NCBI RefSeq assembly: GCF_038051945.1
Contig: NZ_CP150302.1
Coordinates: 2,728,001 to 2,792,000, forward strand
DNA from: Paenibacillus sp. FSL H3-0469
GTDB taxonomy: Bacteria; Bacillota; Bacilli; Paenibacillales; Paenibacillaceae
DNA: 64,000 nucleotides
Direction: 5' to 3'
The notes beneath the pieces were generated by a model. That model did not search any database. It was given only the letters and a program-made list of their open reading frames with translations, and was not told where the DNA came from. This document shows, in pieces, positions 1 through 10,928 of this stretch; position 1 is the stretch's first letter, and every line of letters starts with the position of its first letter. The translations under genes were made by a program, and so were the position numbers.

Positions 1-927
1 CAGAATACACAAGGCAATGCCGGACGCGAGCCTGGGCAGACAACTACACCTGTATTTAAGCGTCTGATCGGTATTTCAATACCGGTTACCGCCGGACGAC
101 TGATCGGCTCATTCTCTTACCTTCTGGAATCCATTATTACCGTGCGCAGCCTCGCGCTTGCCGGAATCGCAGCCGCCGCCGCAACCGCACAATATGGTTC
201 CTTGCAGGGAATGGTGATTCCGCTGCTGCTGCTGCCGGGTGTGCTAAGCTCCTCGCTGGCCGTCTCCCTCGTCCCTTCCTTATCCGAGGCCGCCGCCCGC
301 AACGATTTGCCCACGATTCACAAAAGAATGCACCAGGCCCTGCGGCTCGCCATGGTGACCGGTGCCCCGTTTGCTGCCGTTATGTATATTCTTGCCGTAC
401 CGCTCTGTACACTAATGTACGGCAATGCGGCGGATACAGCCCCTATGCTTAGAATGATGGCTCCGTTCGCAGTATTCCTCTACGTGCAGGCCCCGCTGCA
501 AGCAGCCCTTCAGGCTATGGACCGGCCGGGCAAGGCACTGATCAATACGCTGATAGGAGCTATAGTCAAAATCCTGCTGATTCTCCTGCTGGCCTCCCGC
601 CCCGAATACGGCATTCTGGGCGCTATCATCGCCATTATGGTTAACAGCCTGCTTGTCACGCTTCTGCACGGCTACAGTGTGGTCAAGCTGACCGCCATGT
701 CCCTACGCTGGTCGGACCCGCTCAAAATCCTGGCCGCTACGGTCATCATGGCCGCCGGAATGTCGTATGTCTATACGTCTGTTCCAATCTCACAGTCGCA
801 GTGGATACAATTCCTGGCCGCTGGTACTTGTGGTATGGCCATCTATCTAAGCATCTGCCTGTTATCCGGGCTGATCTCCAGACGCGACCTGGAACGGGTG
901 CCCTTTTTCAGACGCTGGCGCAGTTAG
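1..927 (+). CDS. SpoVB/MurJ-like polysaccharide flippase, C-terminal part (5'-truncated by window)
   Basis: The reading frame is open from base 1, so the start lies outside the window; 308 codons remain. The protein is a run of hydrophobic helices with short polar loops, typical of the MATE/MOP flippase fold. The stretches LPGVLSSSLAVSLVPSLSEA and AALQAMDRPGKALIN match the SpoVB/polysaccharide biosynthesis family. In sporulating bacteria these proteins move lipid-linked precursors across the membrane; SpoVB acts in spore cortex synthesis. The assignment to SpoVB rather than another paralogue (YtgP, YkvU) is inference. The gene ends head-on against the YetF-type gene, with a 4-base overlap. 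Confidence 0.82.
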   Translation, partial: QNTQGNAGREPGQTTTPVFKRLIGISIPVTAGRLIGSFSYLLESIITVRSLALAGIAAAAATAQYGSLQGMVIPLLLLPGVLSSSLAVSLVPSLSEAAARNDLPTIHKRMHQALRLAMVTGAPFAAVMYILAVPLCTLMYGNAADTAPMLRMMAPFAVFLYVQAPLQAALQAMDRPGKALINTLIGAIVKILLILLLASRPEYGILGAIIAIMVNSLLVTLLHGYSVVKLTAMSLRWSDPLKILAATVIMAAGMSYVYTSVPISQSQWIQFLAAGTCGMAIYLSICLLSGLISRRDLERVPFFRRWRS

Positions 928-1733
928 GTCTGCTTCCCTTTATCCGGATTGATCGGGGCAATATAGAGCTCCCCCTTATGGTCCACGGAGCACAGGAAGA
1001 CATCCCGGAAATCAGAGACCCCCTTCTGCCGGATCTGCGTTCTTAGCCAGAAGCGGTTCTTGCCGATCATCTCCAGATTGCTGTCCTGCACCTTCCCGTC
1101 CATAATCAGGGGAATCGGCAGCCCTTCATAACGGATCTTATGCTTCGGCAGCTTCACGGAAGCAGAGTCACCGCCGGATGATTCAGCATCGCCGGATTCC
1201 TTCTGGCTATCTCCGTTCTTCTCCTTCCGCTCTGCGCCGGAGCTGCTGTTGCCCGACTGATTGGATGAAGTGACGTTGGCATTCTTCTCAATTACGGTTA
1301 ACTGCCCGCTTGTCTCCAGGATCGCGAACTCCACATCAGCCGGACTGACAATATTCTGCCCGCGGAGCTGCAATAGCAAATCATCAATATTATACCGCTG
1401 CCTGCGCATCTCGCCCCGGTGAATCTTCCCGTCCGAAATCAGGATGCTGGGTCTGCCATCCACCAATAAACGCAGCTTCCGGCTCTTCAGACTGAGCTGT
1501 GCGACGATAACCTGAATCAGCACCAGGGTCGCCATAGGCACAATACCATCATAGATGGGGCGCTCGATATCCTCAATTACAAAGACACCGATTTCGGCAA
1601 TCATGATGGAAATGGTCAGGTCAAATACAGACAGCTTGCCGATTTCACGTTTGCCCATGATGCGCATGCTCAGGAAAATGAAGATATACATCAGCACGGT
1701 CAGAAAGACATGGGTCGTAATATGCTGGAACAT
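924..1733 (-). CDS. YetF/DUF421 family membrane protein with acidic low-complexity insert
   Basis: 269 residues. Three N-terminal membrane helices (about residues 8-90) include the family motif MRIMGKREIGKLSVFDL, followed by the conserved cytosolic domain (LLVDGRPSILISDGKI, then FAILETSGQLTVIEK). The segment PIPLIMDGKV is the second copy of the domain core. YetF-type proteins are spore-membrane or general membrane proteins; in B. subtilis the relatives SpoVAEa/GerQ-associated YetF and YrbG take part in germination. Between the two cytosolic halves lies a Ser/Gly/Asp/Glu/Lys-rich insert (about residues 155-195). A GGAAGGGG ribosome site precedes the ATG. Confidence 0.9.
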   Translation of the reverse strand: MFQHITTHVFLTVLMYIFIFLSMRIMGKREIGKLSVFDLTISIMIAEIGVFVIEDIERPIYDGIVPMATLVLIQVIVAQLSLKSRKLRLLVDGRPSILISDGKIHRGEMRRQRYNIDDLLLQLRGQNIVSPADVEFAILETSGQLTVIEKNANVTSSNQSGNSSSGAERKEKNGDSQKESGDAESSGGDSASVKLPKHKIRYEGLPIPLIMDGKVQDSNLEMIGKNRFWLRTQIRQKGVSDFRDVFLCSVDHKGELYIAPINPDKGKQT

Positions 1734-1931
1734 ATTCTCTTCGCTCCCCTTCCGCTACTCCCCCGAAGAGGGATTAATGTACCCCTATTCTGACCTGACC
1801 GTAAGGGGAACATTCGGAAAACGGCTGCTTAATTACTGGTAAAAGTCATACCGCCTATTCTTGTACTATTGGGGCAAGCCTCCCCATACAATAATTAGTA
1901 TCCGGTTAACAAACTTTTAGGGGGTTTTACC

Positions 1932-2324
1932 ATGTCTCTGATCAGGCGTCTATTCTCATGGAAAATATCTAGTCCGGTATTATCGGGTTTAATCCGCTCG
2001 TTCCTGTGGATGATGCTGGGTGCGTTCATCCTCTCCCTCCTGCTCTGGGGCAGCGGACTGCAGGAACAGGACCTCACTATGTACACCTATATTGTGCACG
2101 GCGTCGCTGCCGCATTCGGAGGCCTGACCGCAGGCAGCAGAGCCGTCCGCAGAGGCTGGTACCAAGGAGGACTCACAGGCATGTTATACGGACTGGCTGT
2201 GCTCCTGATCGGATTTCTCGCGCTTGACAGTTCACCCGGAGGAATGGACTTCCTGTGGGTTCTGGCGGCTGCAGGCATCAGCGCACTCGGAGGAATGTTT
2301 GGAGTTAATTTACAGAAATCCTAA
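1932..2324 (+). CDS. TIGR04086 family membrane protein
   Basis: 130 residues with four predicted membrane helices (about 22-42, 55-75, 80-98, 105-125). The glycine-rich pattern VHGVAAAFGGLTAGSRAV is typical of the TIGR04086 (YrzE-like) family found in Bacillales near yajC/queA. Function is unknown; conserved small membrane protein. AGGGGG lies 9 bases before the ATG. The gene is followed after about 100 bp by the PAP2 gene on the same strand. Confidence 0.8.
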   Translation: MSLIRRLFSWKISSPVLSGLIRSFLWMMLGAFILSLLLWGSGLQEQDLTMYTYIVHGVAAAFGGLTAGSRAVRRGWYQGGLTGMLYGLAVLLIGFLALDSSPGGMDFLWVLAAAGISALGGMFGVNLQKS

Positions 2325-2423
2325 TTAATATAATTTTCGAAAATTGAAACCTTCCCTTGAAAATATGGTACACTACCTATGTCTGACTTCATATGAGCGA
2401 TTATCAAGGAGGCTTCGAATGCT

Positions 2424-3263
2424 TTGCTGTATCAGTCCATGAATCTTGTAGTTGTATATACCGTTGCCATTGTTGTGATCTTAATCTGGATCGGCGCACG
2501 GCGCAATCCGCTGATGGCCTTAGTTGAAATCGGGAGAGAGCTGCTGAGGTCCTATAAATTCGCTCTCATTATTATAGGAATGTTCAGCATTCTTGCCCTG
2601 AATAAATATGAGCTGCAGATCGAAGAGAAGATGCGGTTGACCGCAGATTACACAGGTTTTGTATTTGGCCTGGAGGGGCATTTCGTCCGGATGGTTCAAG
2701 AGCTGTTCTACGCACCTTGGCTGACCCCGGTTATTGTCTTCTTCTATATCTTCATGCTGCAAGCCGTGCTGGCGGCCTCGCTCGGGATCTATCTGCTGGA
2801 CAAAAACCGTGTGATCCTCTATGCGACCTGCTACACCATTATTTTAACCTATGCTATCGCTATTCCGTTCTATCTGTACTTTCCGGTTAACGAGGTATGG
2901 TCCTATGCGCCTGCCGGGGTCCGATTCATCATGCTCGACGTTTTCCCGAAGTTTGAACAGGAATACCGGCCGCTATCCGGCCTCAATAACTGCTTCCCGA
3001 GCCTGCATACCGCTATCTCCGTATCCATGGCTCTGCTCGCTTACCGTTCCGGCAACCGCCGCTGGATGGTGATCAGTACAATCTCAGCCGTTATTATCGT
3101 ATTTGGAATCTTCTATCTCGGCATTCACTGGCTGACCGACATGATTGGCGGCACCTTGCTGGCTGTGCTGTCTACGGCTATCGCCGTACCGCTTGCCAAG
3201 CTCACCCTGCGCAGCGGGGAACAAGGCTTGAGAGTGCGGGGCCGGGTTACCAACACACGGTAA
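2424..3263 (+). CDS. PAP2 superfamily (phosphatidic acid phosphatase) membrane protein
   Basis: 279 residues from a TTG start that sits 11 bases after AAGGAGG; an ATG at 2439 is the alternative, and the ATG at 2419 runs into a stop. Six membrane helices. The lipid phosphatase motifs are present in the C-terminal half: KFEQEYRP, CFPSLHTA (the PSGH-type motif with the catalytic His) and YLGIHWLTD (second His and Asp). Arrangement resembles the inositolphosphotransferase (Aur1/Ipt1) branch of PAP2 enzymes. Predicted to dephosphorylate or transfer a lipid-phosphate head group on the outer membrane face; the substrate is unknown. Confidence 0.88.
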   Translation: MLYQSMNLVVVYTVAIVVILIWIGARRNPLMALVEIGRELLRSYKFALIIIGMFSILALNKYELQIEEKMRLTADYTGFVFGLEGHFVRMVQELFYAPWLTPVIVFFYIFMLQAVLAASLGIYLLDKNRVILYATCYTIILTYAIAIPFYLYFPVNEVWSYAPAGVRFIMLDVFPKFEQEYRPLSGLNNCFPSLHTAISVSMALLAYRSGNRRWMVISTISAVIIVFGIFYLGIHWLTDMIGGTLLAVLSTAIAVPLAKLTLRSGEQGLRVRGRVTNTR

Positions 3264-3300
3264 TGCAATCATTTCAGCACTTGAAAAGCATACAAGTAGA

Positions 3301-3336
3301 AACGGCTTTGCCATCCTTTTAAAGGATGGTACCGTT
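3301..3336 (+). terminator. Probable terminator of the PAP2 gene
   Basis: Inverted repeat with CCATCCTTT and AAAGGATGG as the core and AACGG/CCGTTT at the base, 37 bp after the PAP2 stop codon. No long U-run follows, so strength is uncertain. Confidence 0.5.
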
Positions 3337-3394
3337 TCAGCGAGAAATAGAAGGATAATGTACAGTGTGAACCATAAAAATTCATGTATTTAAA

Positions 3395-3432
3395 AAAAAT
3401 CGGCGTATCTCCTAAGAGATACGCCGATTTTT
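3395..3432. terminator. Bidirectional rho-independent terminator
   Basis: A perfect 17-bp stem (arms 3395-3411 and 3416-3432) with a 4-base loop, with A-tract on one side and T-tract on the other. It lies 22 bp past the yajC stop and closes the minus-strand ruv-queA-tgt-yajC transcript; it can also stop plus-strand readthrough. Confidence 0.93.
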
Positions 3433-3454
3433 ATGTAAGTTAGCAGAGAGACTA

Positions 3455-3769
3455 TTACATCTTGTCTTCTACTTCCACAACCGCGTGACTGATCGAACCC
3501 CGGTCAAATGTCAATCGGGTCACATCATTAACCCGCAGAATAACGATGTCATCCGAAATCTCCATGATCGTTCCGTGCAGACCGCCGATGGTAACTACCT
3601 TATCGCCCTTCTTCAGCGCTTTGAGCATTCCGTTGCGTGCCTTGGTCTTCTTCTGCTGCGGACGAATCAACAGGAAGTAGAACACGACAAACATCAGTAC
3701 AAAAGGACCTACAAGACCCAGAATACTGCCTCCGCCGCCTGTACCTGCTGCCATATAAAACTGTGACAT
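3455..3769 (-). CDS. yajC: Preprotein translocase subunit YajC
   Basis: 104 residues. One N-terminal membrane helix (about 18-38) followed by LLIRPQQKKTKAR, the hallmark of YajC, and a cytosolic beta domain (VVTIGGLHGTIMEI). YajC associates with SecDF and the SecYEG channel in protein export. It is the last gene of the minus-strand run after tgt (45-bp gap) and has AGGGGGG before its ATG. The queA-tgt-yajC order is standard in Bacillales. Confidence 0.96.
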   Translation of the reverse strand: MSQFYMAAGTGGGGSILGLVGPFVLMFVVFYFLLIRPQQKKTKARNGMLKALKKGDKVVTIGGLHGTIMEISDDIVILRVNDVTRLTFDRGSISHAVVEVEDKM

Positions 3770-3814
3770 ATCATTTCCCCCCTTTCAAGAATAAACATGA
3801 ACACTCCGTACGCT

Positions 3815-4972
<1,158 letters not shown>

Positions 4973-6001
4973 TTAATAAATGAACATTGCATCGCCGAAG
5001 CTAAAGAACCGGTACTGTTGCTTAATCGCTTCTTCATACGCAGCGAGAATCAGCTCCCGGCCAGCCAAAGCGCTTACCAGCATGACCAAGGTTGACTTGG
5101 GCAGATGGAAATTGGTGATCAGTGCATTAACAATAGTGAATTCATAACCCGGATAGATAAAAATATCCGTCCAGCCGCTGCAGGCCTCAATCGGCCCGTC
5201 CTGGCATTGTCTGCCTACGGTCTCCAGGGTCCGGCAGGAGGTTGTGCCTACAGCTATTATTCTTCCGCCCCTTGCTCTGGCTTCATTAAGCGCATCCGCC
5301 GCTGCCTGGGACAGCTCGAAATATTCGGCATGCATGACATGCTCTTCTACGGTCTCGACAGACATCGGACGGAATGTCCCCAGACCGACATGGAGTGTGA
5401 TATAGACGATATTCACACCGATGGCTGCAATCTGCTCCAGCAGCTCTGTGGTGAAATGCAGTCCGGCTGTCGGCGCTGCCGCCGATCCTTCATGCCGGGC
5501 ATACACGGTCTGATAGCGCTCACGGTCATCCAGGGTTTCCTTGATATAAGGAGGGAGCGGCATCGAGCCGAGCCTGTCCAGAATCTCCTGGAAAATCCCC
5601 TGATAGATGAAGCGGAGTGTCCGCCCGCCCATATCCGCCTCATCTTCAATCACGGCACGAAGCTCTTCGCTGAAGACGATGACCGCTCCGGTCTTCAGCT
5701 TCTTGCCGGGCTTCACCAGCGCCTCCCAGCGGTCGCCCTCCAGATTCTTAAGCAGCAGGACCTCGGCCTTGGCTCCGGTATCTTCCTTGACTCCGAATAG
5801 TCTGGCGGGAATAACCCGTGTATCATTAAGTACAAGCGTATCGCCCGGGCGGAACTGCCCCAGTATATCCGTGAAATGACCGTGGTCCAGTTGCCCGTTC
5901 TCCTTGTCTACCAGCAGCAGTCTGGATGAACTGCGGTCGGCAAGCGGAGTCTGGGCAATCAGCTCCTCCGGCAAATTGAAATCATAAAGTTCAACATTCA
6001 T
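4973..6001 (-). CDS. queA: S-adenosylmethionine:tRNA ribosyltransferase-isomerase
   Basis: 342 residues. QueA moves the ribosyl part of SAM to preQ1-tRNA, making epoxyqueuosine. Conserved stretches are the N-terminal [22 protein letters not shown], split here as [13 protein letters not shown] and [10 protein letters not shown], and [38 protein letters not shown] and [20 protein letters not shown]. Length and motifs are complete. It lies between the SpoIID-type gene and tgt and is very likely co-transcribed with tgt and yajC. Confidence 0.97.
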   Translation of the reverse strand: MNVELYDFNLPEELIAQTPLADRSSSRLLLVDKENGQLDHGHFTDILGQFRPGDTLVLNDTRVIPARLFGVKEDTGAKAEVLLLKNLEGDRWEALVKPGKKLKTGAVIVFSEELRAVIEDEADMGGRTLRFIYQGIFQEILDRLGSMPLPPYIKETLDDRERYQTVYARHEGSAAAPTAGLHFTTELLEQIAAIGVNIVYITLHVGLGTFRPMSVETVEEHVMHAEYFELSQAAADALNEARARGGRIIAVGTTSCRTLETVGRQCQDGPIEACSGWTDIFIYPGYEFTIVNALITNFHLPKSTLVMLVSALAGRELILAAYEEAIKQQYRFFSFGDAMFIY

Positions 6002-6018
6002 AATAGGATCTTCATTCC

Positions 6019-8121
6019 TTAATTCTTAATTATAGTAACGTTATTAAAATAGTGTTGCAATATTTGCTTATAATCATACCCTTTGTCGGCCATTCCCTTC
6101 ACGCCCCATTGGGACATGCCGAGTCCGTGCCCGTATCCCCAGCCGATGAAATAGAAGCCCGGACTGCCGGTCACGACTCTTGCGGTCTGATCCGCGCCCA
6201 TCACAACCGTTCCGCTGCCGCTGGACGTCACTTGTCCCGAAGCAGACAGCACTCCGGCCGAGCTTGCGCTGCCGATAGCAGCTGTAGAGCCGTCAGCGCC
6301 TAATACAGTATAACTTCCGGCAGGTACAATATCAAACAAGGTGCTGGGCAATCCGCCGAAGGAGGAACGGAACAGATCCGGGTACTTCACCTGCAGGATC
6401 TGGCCGTTCGCCTTGACCTCCACTGCTCTTCCCGATGGCCCGCGCCGGGTAACCTCCAGAGTGGTTATGGAAGAGGGCAGAGTGCCGCTGGTCTTGCCAG
6501 CCAGGCTCTTCAGCAGCTCGGCCGAAGAATAGGGACCCTTGATCCAGCTGTAACTACCGGATTCATAGACCTGATTCAGCACTACGGCGTTCTGGCCGGG
6601 ATTCAGCTTGCCTGCCGAAGCAGCACTGCTGTCAATGACAGGCAGCGGCCGGATATTCACATCCTTGGCTGTGGCTGTAGCAATGGGGAGCCCTGCGGCT
6701 GTCTTCTCGCCTGTTAATTTGATGTTATCTTCCCGGGCATAGCCGGAGACGCCGCTGTCCAGCAGTACATAGTACCACTTCTTGGCTGAACCCACCGCAG
6801 CCACATCCTCTGCGCTGGCCACACTGGCATAGTTGCCGCCGCTGTTCCATACTTCCGACGGGTCAGCCGTAACGCCGCCGCTGTTCGAGGAGAATACCGC
6901 CTCTACGACCTTGCCGCCGCTCTGCAGCACTTCACCTGCGGTTGCATCAACCGCCTTGATGATTGTGGGGGCTTCTGCACCGATGCCGTTATAGACCTGG
7001 CTGAGCGTTGTATCCACCACATTGGCAACATCGAAGCGGTTCCCTTGGGACAACGCGTAGCTGCGTGCCGCTACAGCCTGGGCCTTCAGCGCCTCCTCCG
7101 GCCAGCCGGAGGATACCTCTCCCCCCACTACCGCATACAGATATTGCTCCAGCGGAACCACGTTAATGACAGACAATGAACCATTCAGATTGCCAAGCTC
7201 CATATCGCCGCGGTAGATCCGCTTGGACCTTTCTGTAAGCATAATTCCCTTATCATTGCCGGACAAAATGAACTTTGCATTACTTCCGGATAACAGATAA
7301 TGAAAGGCTTGGACTTCGCTGTTGAAATCAAGCCCTGCGTCCATGCGGATCATTACTCCGGGTGCACCCGGAGCCACAGGCGTCAGAGAAAGCTGAGGAA
7401 GCAGCGCAGCAGCCGAAGCAGAGACCGCCGCAAGCTCGCTGTCACTTGACGCCTCGCCTACCCATACCTCGGTCCGCGCACTGCCGCCCTCACCGGATAT
7501 GAATACCGGCCAGGCATCTAAGCCGGCTGTGGTCAGACTGCTCACTACCGCCTGGGCTTCCTCAAGTGTAGCGTAGGAGCCCGCAGACAGATGCTTGGTT
7601 CCGGCCACCGCCGGGGTCTGCCCGTCTGGAATCGCCAGACCGGCTTTGAGGACTGAACTCAGCCCGTTGTTGGCTGCACCCTCACTGGCATAGCCTCCGG
7701 TATATAGCTGATATACCTTAGCTCCGCCTCTTGCAGCCATAAAGATCTGCGGCTTATTGGAGCCAGCCTGGAGCTTCTTCGCTGCATCCGCAGCGGTCTG
7801 CCAGCTTGGCGTCTCCAGCACCTTCACCCGGAACCCGTCCAGACTGACACGGACCTTGTTCTGGGCCGGAACCGACAATAACGGGCTGCCGCCGGCTGCC
7901 GGAAGCAAGCTGAAGCTCTGCTCGGACTGCAGGGTTACCAGCGGTACGGTAGATTTATATTTGCTGCCAATGTCAGCATACAGTGCAACCCGGATGGGCC
8001 CGCCGGAATCGGCGCGGGCGTGATCTGCCGGAATGAGCAGACTGCCTGCTGCAAGCAATGCAGCCAGCGCCCCACGGCCCAGCAGCCCGATTCCTGTTGT
8101 TGTCCACTTCGCAAGTTTCAT
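6019..8121 (-). CDS. SpoIID/LytB-domain protein with SPOR-like region
   Basis: About 700 residues. The start chosen is the ATG giving MKLAKW, because AGGAGG lies 5 bases upstream; an upstream in-frame start exists but has no ribosome site. A signal peptide (to about residue 40) is followed by SPOR-like repeats ([20 protein letters not shown] and related, about 100-230), then the SpoIID domain: [40 protein letters not shown], and the C-terminal [14 protein letters not shown]. An SH3-like insert splits the SpoIID domain. SpoIID enzymes are lytic transglycosylases cutting peptidoglycan stripped of stem peptides. Here it sits between ruvB and queA, so it may be constitutive rather than the engulfment SpoIID itself. 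Confidence 0.88.
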   Translation of the reverse strand: MKLAKWTTTGIGLLGRGALAALLAAGSLLIPADHARADSGGPIRVALYADIGSKYKSTVPLVTLQSEQSFSLLPAAGGSPLLSVPAQNKVRVSLDGFRVKVLETPSWQTAADAAKKLQAGSNKPQIFMAARGGAKVYQLYTGGYASEGAANNGLSSVLKAGLAIPDGQTPAVAGTKHLSAGSYATLEEAQAVVSSLTTAGLDAWPVFISGEGGSARTEVWVGEASSDSELAAVSASAAALLPQLSLTPVAPGAPGVMIRMDAGLDFNSEVQAFHYLLSGSNAKFILSGNDKGIMLTERSKRIYRGDMELGNLNGSLSVINVVPLEQYLYAVVGGEVSSGWPEEALKAQAVAARSYALSQGNRFDVANVVDTTLSQVYNGIGAEAPTIIKAVDATAGEVLQSGGKVVEAVFSSNSGGVTADPSEVWNSGGNYASVASAEDVAAVGSAKKWYYVLLDSGVSGYAREDNIKLTGEKTAAGLPIATATAKDVNIRPLPVIDSSAASAGKLNPGQNAVVLNQVYESGSYSWIKGPYSSAELLKSLAGKTSGTLPSSITTLEVTRRGPSGRAVEVKANGQILQVKYPDLFRSSFGGLPSTLFDIVPAGSYTVLGADGSTAAIGSASSAGVLSASGQVTSSGSGTVVMGADQTARVVTGSPGFYFIGWGYGHGLGMSQWGVKGMADKGYDYKQILQHYFNNVTIIKN

Positions 8122-8297
8122 TGTAGGCCTCCTATAAATATTAATGTTATGAACACGCACTTAAGATTTGAATTGCAGCTTGGTTGTCGCTGTGGTGAAC
8201 ATTTGGACCTTTTATAGGCTAAATATAAGCTGAATATCGGCTAAATGTAGCCCAGATCATACGCAAGATATTGCACTACGGGCAGGATTCTCAGCAA

Positions 8298-9305
8298 TCA
8301 ATTCTGCTGCGGAGGAAGCGGAAGGCCAAGATGATGATATGCCGCAGGCGTAACAATGCGGCCGCGCGGCGTACGCTGCAAGAAACCGATCTGCAGCAGA
8401 TAAGGCTCGTATACATCCTCAATGGTCTGGCTCTCTTCGCCTATCGTAGCGGCGATGGTATCCAGTCCAACAGGCCCGCCTCGGAAGGAGCTGATCATGG
8501 ATTGCAGCATCTTATGGTCGATGCTGTCCAGTCCCCGGGGGTCCACCTGGAGCATCTTCAGCGATTCGGCAGCAATCTCCGGGGTGATAATCCCGTCGCC
8601 CCGGACCTGAGCGTAATCGCGTACCCGCTTCAGAAGACGGTTGGCAATCCGGGGTGTTCCCCGGGCCCGCAGGGCAATCTCTTCCGCTGCATCGCCCAGA
8701 ATCTCGATGCCCAGCAGTTCAGCGTTGCGAGCCACGATGAAGCTTAGTTCATCAATGGTGTAATACTCCAGCCGGCTGACCACTCCGAAGCGGTCACGCA
8801 GCGGAGCAGACAGCAGTCCCGCGCGTGTCGTCGCCCCAATGAGCGTGAAGGGCGGCAGATCGAGCCGGACCGACCGTGCGCTCGGCCCCTTGCCGATCAT
8901 AATATCCAGCGCGAAATCCTCCATCGCCGGATACATGACCTCCTCCACCGTCCGGTGCAGACGGTGAATCTCGTCAATGAACAGCACATCGCCTTCCTGA
9001 AGGTTCGTCAGCAGCGCCGCCAGATCGCCGGGCCGTTCAATTGCCGGGCCGGAGGTGGTCCGCAGATTGACTCCCAGCTCGTTGGCAATAATATTGGCCA
9101 GCGTCGTTTTGCCGAGACCCGGAGGTCCGTAGAGCAGAACATGATCCAGTGCTTCACTGCGCATCTTGGCCGCTTCTATATATATTTTCAGGTTCTCTTT
9201 CACCTGGTTCTGGCCGATATATTCACCCAGATAACGGGGGCGCAGACTTAATTCCACCGCCTGCTCGTCCATCATCAGATTAGCCGATATAATCCGGTCA
9301 TCCAT
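8298..9305 (-). CDS. ruvB: Holliday junction branch migration helicase RuvB
   Basis: 335 residues, full length. Walker [10 protein letters not shown] (residues 60-68), Walker [10 protein letters not shown], sensor 1 [20 protein letters not shown] with the arginine finger, and the C-terminal winged-helix domain ([30 protein letters not shown]). RuvB is the AAA+ motor that, with RuvA, drives branch migration of Holliday junctions. It follows ruvA with a 31-bp gap and has GAGGAAG ahead of its ATG. Confidence 0.98.
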   Translation of the reverse strand: MDDRIISANLMMDEQAVELSLRPRYLGEYIGQNQVKENLKIYIEAAKMRSEALDHVLLYGPPGLGKTTLANIIANELGVNLRTTSGPAIERPGDLAALLTNLQEGDVLFIDEIHRLHRTVEEVMYPAMEDFALDIMIGKGPSARSVRLDLPPFTLIGATTRAGLLSAPLRDRFGVVSRLEYYTIDELSFIVARNAELLGIEILGDAAEEIALRARGTPRIANRLLKRVRDYAQVRGDGIITPEIAAESLKMLQVDPRGLDSIDHKMLQSMISSFRGGPVGLDTIAATIGEESQTIEDVYEPYLLQIGFLQRTPRGRIVTPAAYHHLGLPLPPQQN

Positions 9306-9336
9306 TCTTCCTCACTCCGTTCTTCAGGGACCTATC

Positions 9337-9960
9337 CTATTTGGCGATATACAGCAGCCCCAGCGCCTTCTTCATCAGCACATCTACCGGTCCGGTATCC
9401 GTGCCTTCCTGCTTCATCTTCAAGTACACCCGGTCCAGCTCGGCATCAGTGTAACCAAGCGCCTTCAGCGCATCCCGGGCTTCTTCCCACGGGAGCGCCT
9501 CTGCCTTACTCTGTGCTTCAGCAGCCACTGCGAACAATCCCGTCTGCAAGGCTGCCCCGCCGAAGCCGTCCAGCTTGTCCTTCAGATCCAGAATCATCCG
9601 CTGCGCCGTCTTCTTGCCGATCCCCGGCAGCTTCGTCAGGAAAGTAATATTCTCCTGATAGATGGCTGCGATCAGCTGGTCCGGCGTTCCGCCCGTCAGA
9701 ATGCCCAGCGCTACACGCGGGCCGATGCCCGACACCTCAATCAGCTTGCGGAACAGCCTCTGCTCCTCACGTGACGGGAATCCGAATAAAAGCGTAGCAT
9801 CCTCGCGGGTCTGATAATGAATGAACACAGTCACCGGACCCTCAGTCTTGGCAAAAGCATACGGGTTCGGGCAAAATACCCGGTACCCCACGCCCTGCAC
9901 ATCCAGCACAACATATTCCGGCTCCAAATGTGCAACCGGCCCTCTAAGAAAATCTATCAT
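9337..9960 (-). CDS. ruvA: Holliday junction DNA-binding subunit RuvA
   Basis: 207 residues. N-terminal OB fold (MIDFLRGPVAHLEPEYVVLD, GVGYRVFCP), helix-hairpin-helix motifs in domain II (VSGIGPRVALGIL and LPGIGKKTAQRMILDLKDKL) and a C-terminal RuvB-contacting domain (ARDALKALGYTDAELD). It forms the tetrameric platform for RuvB at the junction. Its ATG overlaps the ruvC stop as ATGA, so the two genes are translationally coupled. Confidence 0.97.
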   Translation of the reverse strand: MIDFLRGPVAHLEPEYVVLDVQGVGYRVFCPNPYAFAKTEGPVTVFIHYQTREDATLLFGFPSREEQRLFRKLIEVSGIGPRVALGILTGGTPDQLIAAIYQENITFLTKLPGIGKKTAQRMILDLKDKLDGFGGAALQTGLFAVAAEAQSKAEALPWEEARDALKALGYTDAELDRVYLKMKQEGTDTGPVDVLMKKALGLLYIAK

Positions 9961-10460
9961 TTTCGCAATACCTCATTTAATTTGGAATTAAGACTCACGG
10001 AATGGGCATGGCATACCGCCACCGCCAGCGCATCCGCCACATCATCGGGCTTCGGCACAGCCGTCAGCTTCAAGAGCAGCTTGACCATCTCCTGCACCTG
10101 CTTCTTCTCCGCCTTGCCGTAACCGACTACAGCCTGCTTCACCATCATTGGGGTGTATTCTGCCACCGGAAGCCCGCGCTGCACGGCTGCCAGAATCAGC
10201 ACCCCGCGTGCCTGCGCCACCGGCAGAGCCGTGGTCACATTGCGGCTGAAGAACAGCTTCTCTACCGCTACCGCATCCGGCTTATATTTATCTATCAGCT
10301 GTACCATGCCTTCATAGACATGCAGCAGACGCTCTTCTTCCGGGGTATGTGCCTCGGTCTGGATACAGCCGTATTGGACCGGTGTTAATTTGTTGCCAAC
10401 CTTATCTACGAAGCCAAAGCCGACAATCGCCAGCCCCGGATCAATCCCCAAAATGCGCAA
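9957..10460 (-). CDS. ruvC: Holliday junction resolvase RuvC
   Basis: 167 residues when started at the TTG that gives the canonical N-terminus RILGIDPG. Catalytic acidic residues are visible in IDPGLAIVG, AVEKLFFSRN and DDVADALAVAVCHAH. An upstream ATG at 10514 has a better-spaced ribosome site (GGAAGGA) and would add 18 residues without family support; a further start exists at 10529. So the protein identity is firm but the start is not. RuvC cuts Holliday junctions symmetrically. First gene of the ruvCAB unit. Confidence 0.94.
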   Translation of the reverse strand: MRILGIDPGLAIVGFGFVDKVGNKLTPVQYGCIQTEAHTPEEERLLHVYEGMVQLIDKYKPDAVAVEKLFFSRNVTTALPVAQARGVLILAAVQRGLPVAEYTPMMVKQAVVGYGKAEKKQVQEMVKLLLKLTAVPKPDDVADALAVAVCHAHSVSLNSKLNEVLRK

Positions 10461-10533
10461 GATCCTTCTCTCTCCCCTATGCCCGGGCGGATAATCCGGC
10501 CCTAAAGCGAACATATGTATTCCTTCCACCCAT

Positions 10534-10581
10534 TATAGCAAAAAAAATTCCCCGGGAGACAAAAAGTTTGTCCCTGGGGAT
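10534..10581 (-). terminator. Hairpin with U-run just upstream of ruvC; overlaps a -10-like TATAAT
   Basis: On the minus strand an imperfect stem built from AAATCCCC-AGGGACAAA and its partner is followed by eight Ts, a typical rho-independent terminator. Immediately after it comes TATAAT (10534-10539), a candidate -10 for ruvC. This arrangement would end upstream transcripts and restart transcription for the ruv operon. Confidence 0.6.
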
Positions 10582-10628
10582 TTGAAACGCTATTGTTTGT
10601 CTACATGTCAGGGCTCAGGAGATAGAGG

Positions 10629-10800
10629 TGCACTAATGCTCCTCATTTGCTCATTTAGCCAACATTCCCGGGATTCAGGTGCACTAATGCTCCTCATTTG
10701 CTCATTTAGCCAACATTCCCAGGATTCAGGTGCACTTGTGCTCCTCATTTGCTCATTTAGCTAACATTCCCGGGATTCAGGTGCACTTGTGCTCTTCACT
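10629..10800. repeat. 51-bp tandem repeat, about 3.3 copies
   Basis: The unit starts with GTGCACTAATGCTCCTC or GTGCACTTGTGCTCCTC and continues with ATTTGCTCATTTAGC-AACATTCC-GGGATTCAG. Copies begin at about 10629, 10680 and 10731, and a partial one at 10782. The period is exactly 51 bp and copies differ at only a few positions. The gap between ruvC and bofC (10530-10928) otherwise holds the two terminators listed here and no gene. The 17-codon period makes a spurious short frame on the plus strand. Confidence 0.92.
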
Positions 10801-10861
10801 ACGCTCCTTTAGCCGCACTTGGCGCTACCTCTCTAGGATTTATCCCTTTCATTCCACGCAC

Positions 10862-10897
10862 AAAAAGACCCGCAGGCCACTTCGCGCCGCGAGTCTT
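10862..10897 (-). terminator. Probable bofC terminator
   Basis: On the minus strand AAGACTCGC pairs with GCGGGTCTT across a GC-rich inner region and is followed by TTTTTG. It lies 31 bp past the bofC stop. Confidence 0.7.
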
Positions 10898-10928
10898 CAT
10901 GCTACTGCTGCAAATTCTATAGTCTCCC

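Noticed and set aside
10582-10764. Plus-strand frame of 60 codons in the 51-bp repeats
   Set aside because: It is created by the tandem repeat (17-codon period), has no ribosome site and no family similarity.
10629-10800. Possible CRISPR array
   Set aside because: Units abut without unique spacers and no cas genes are near.
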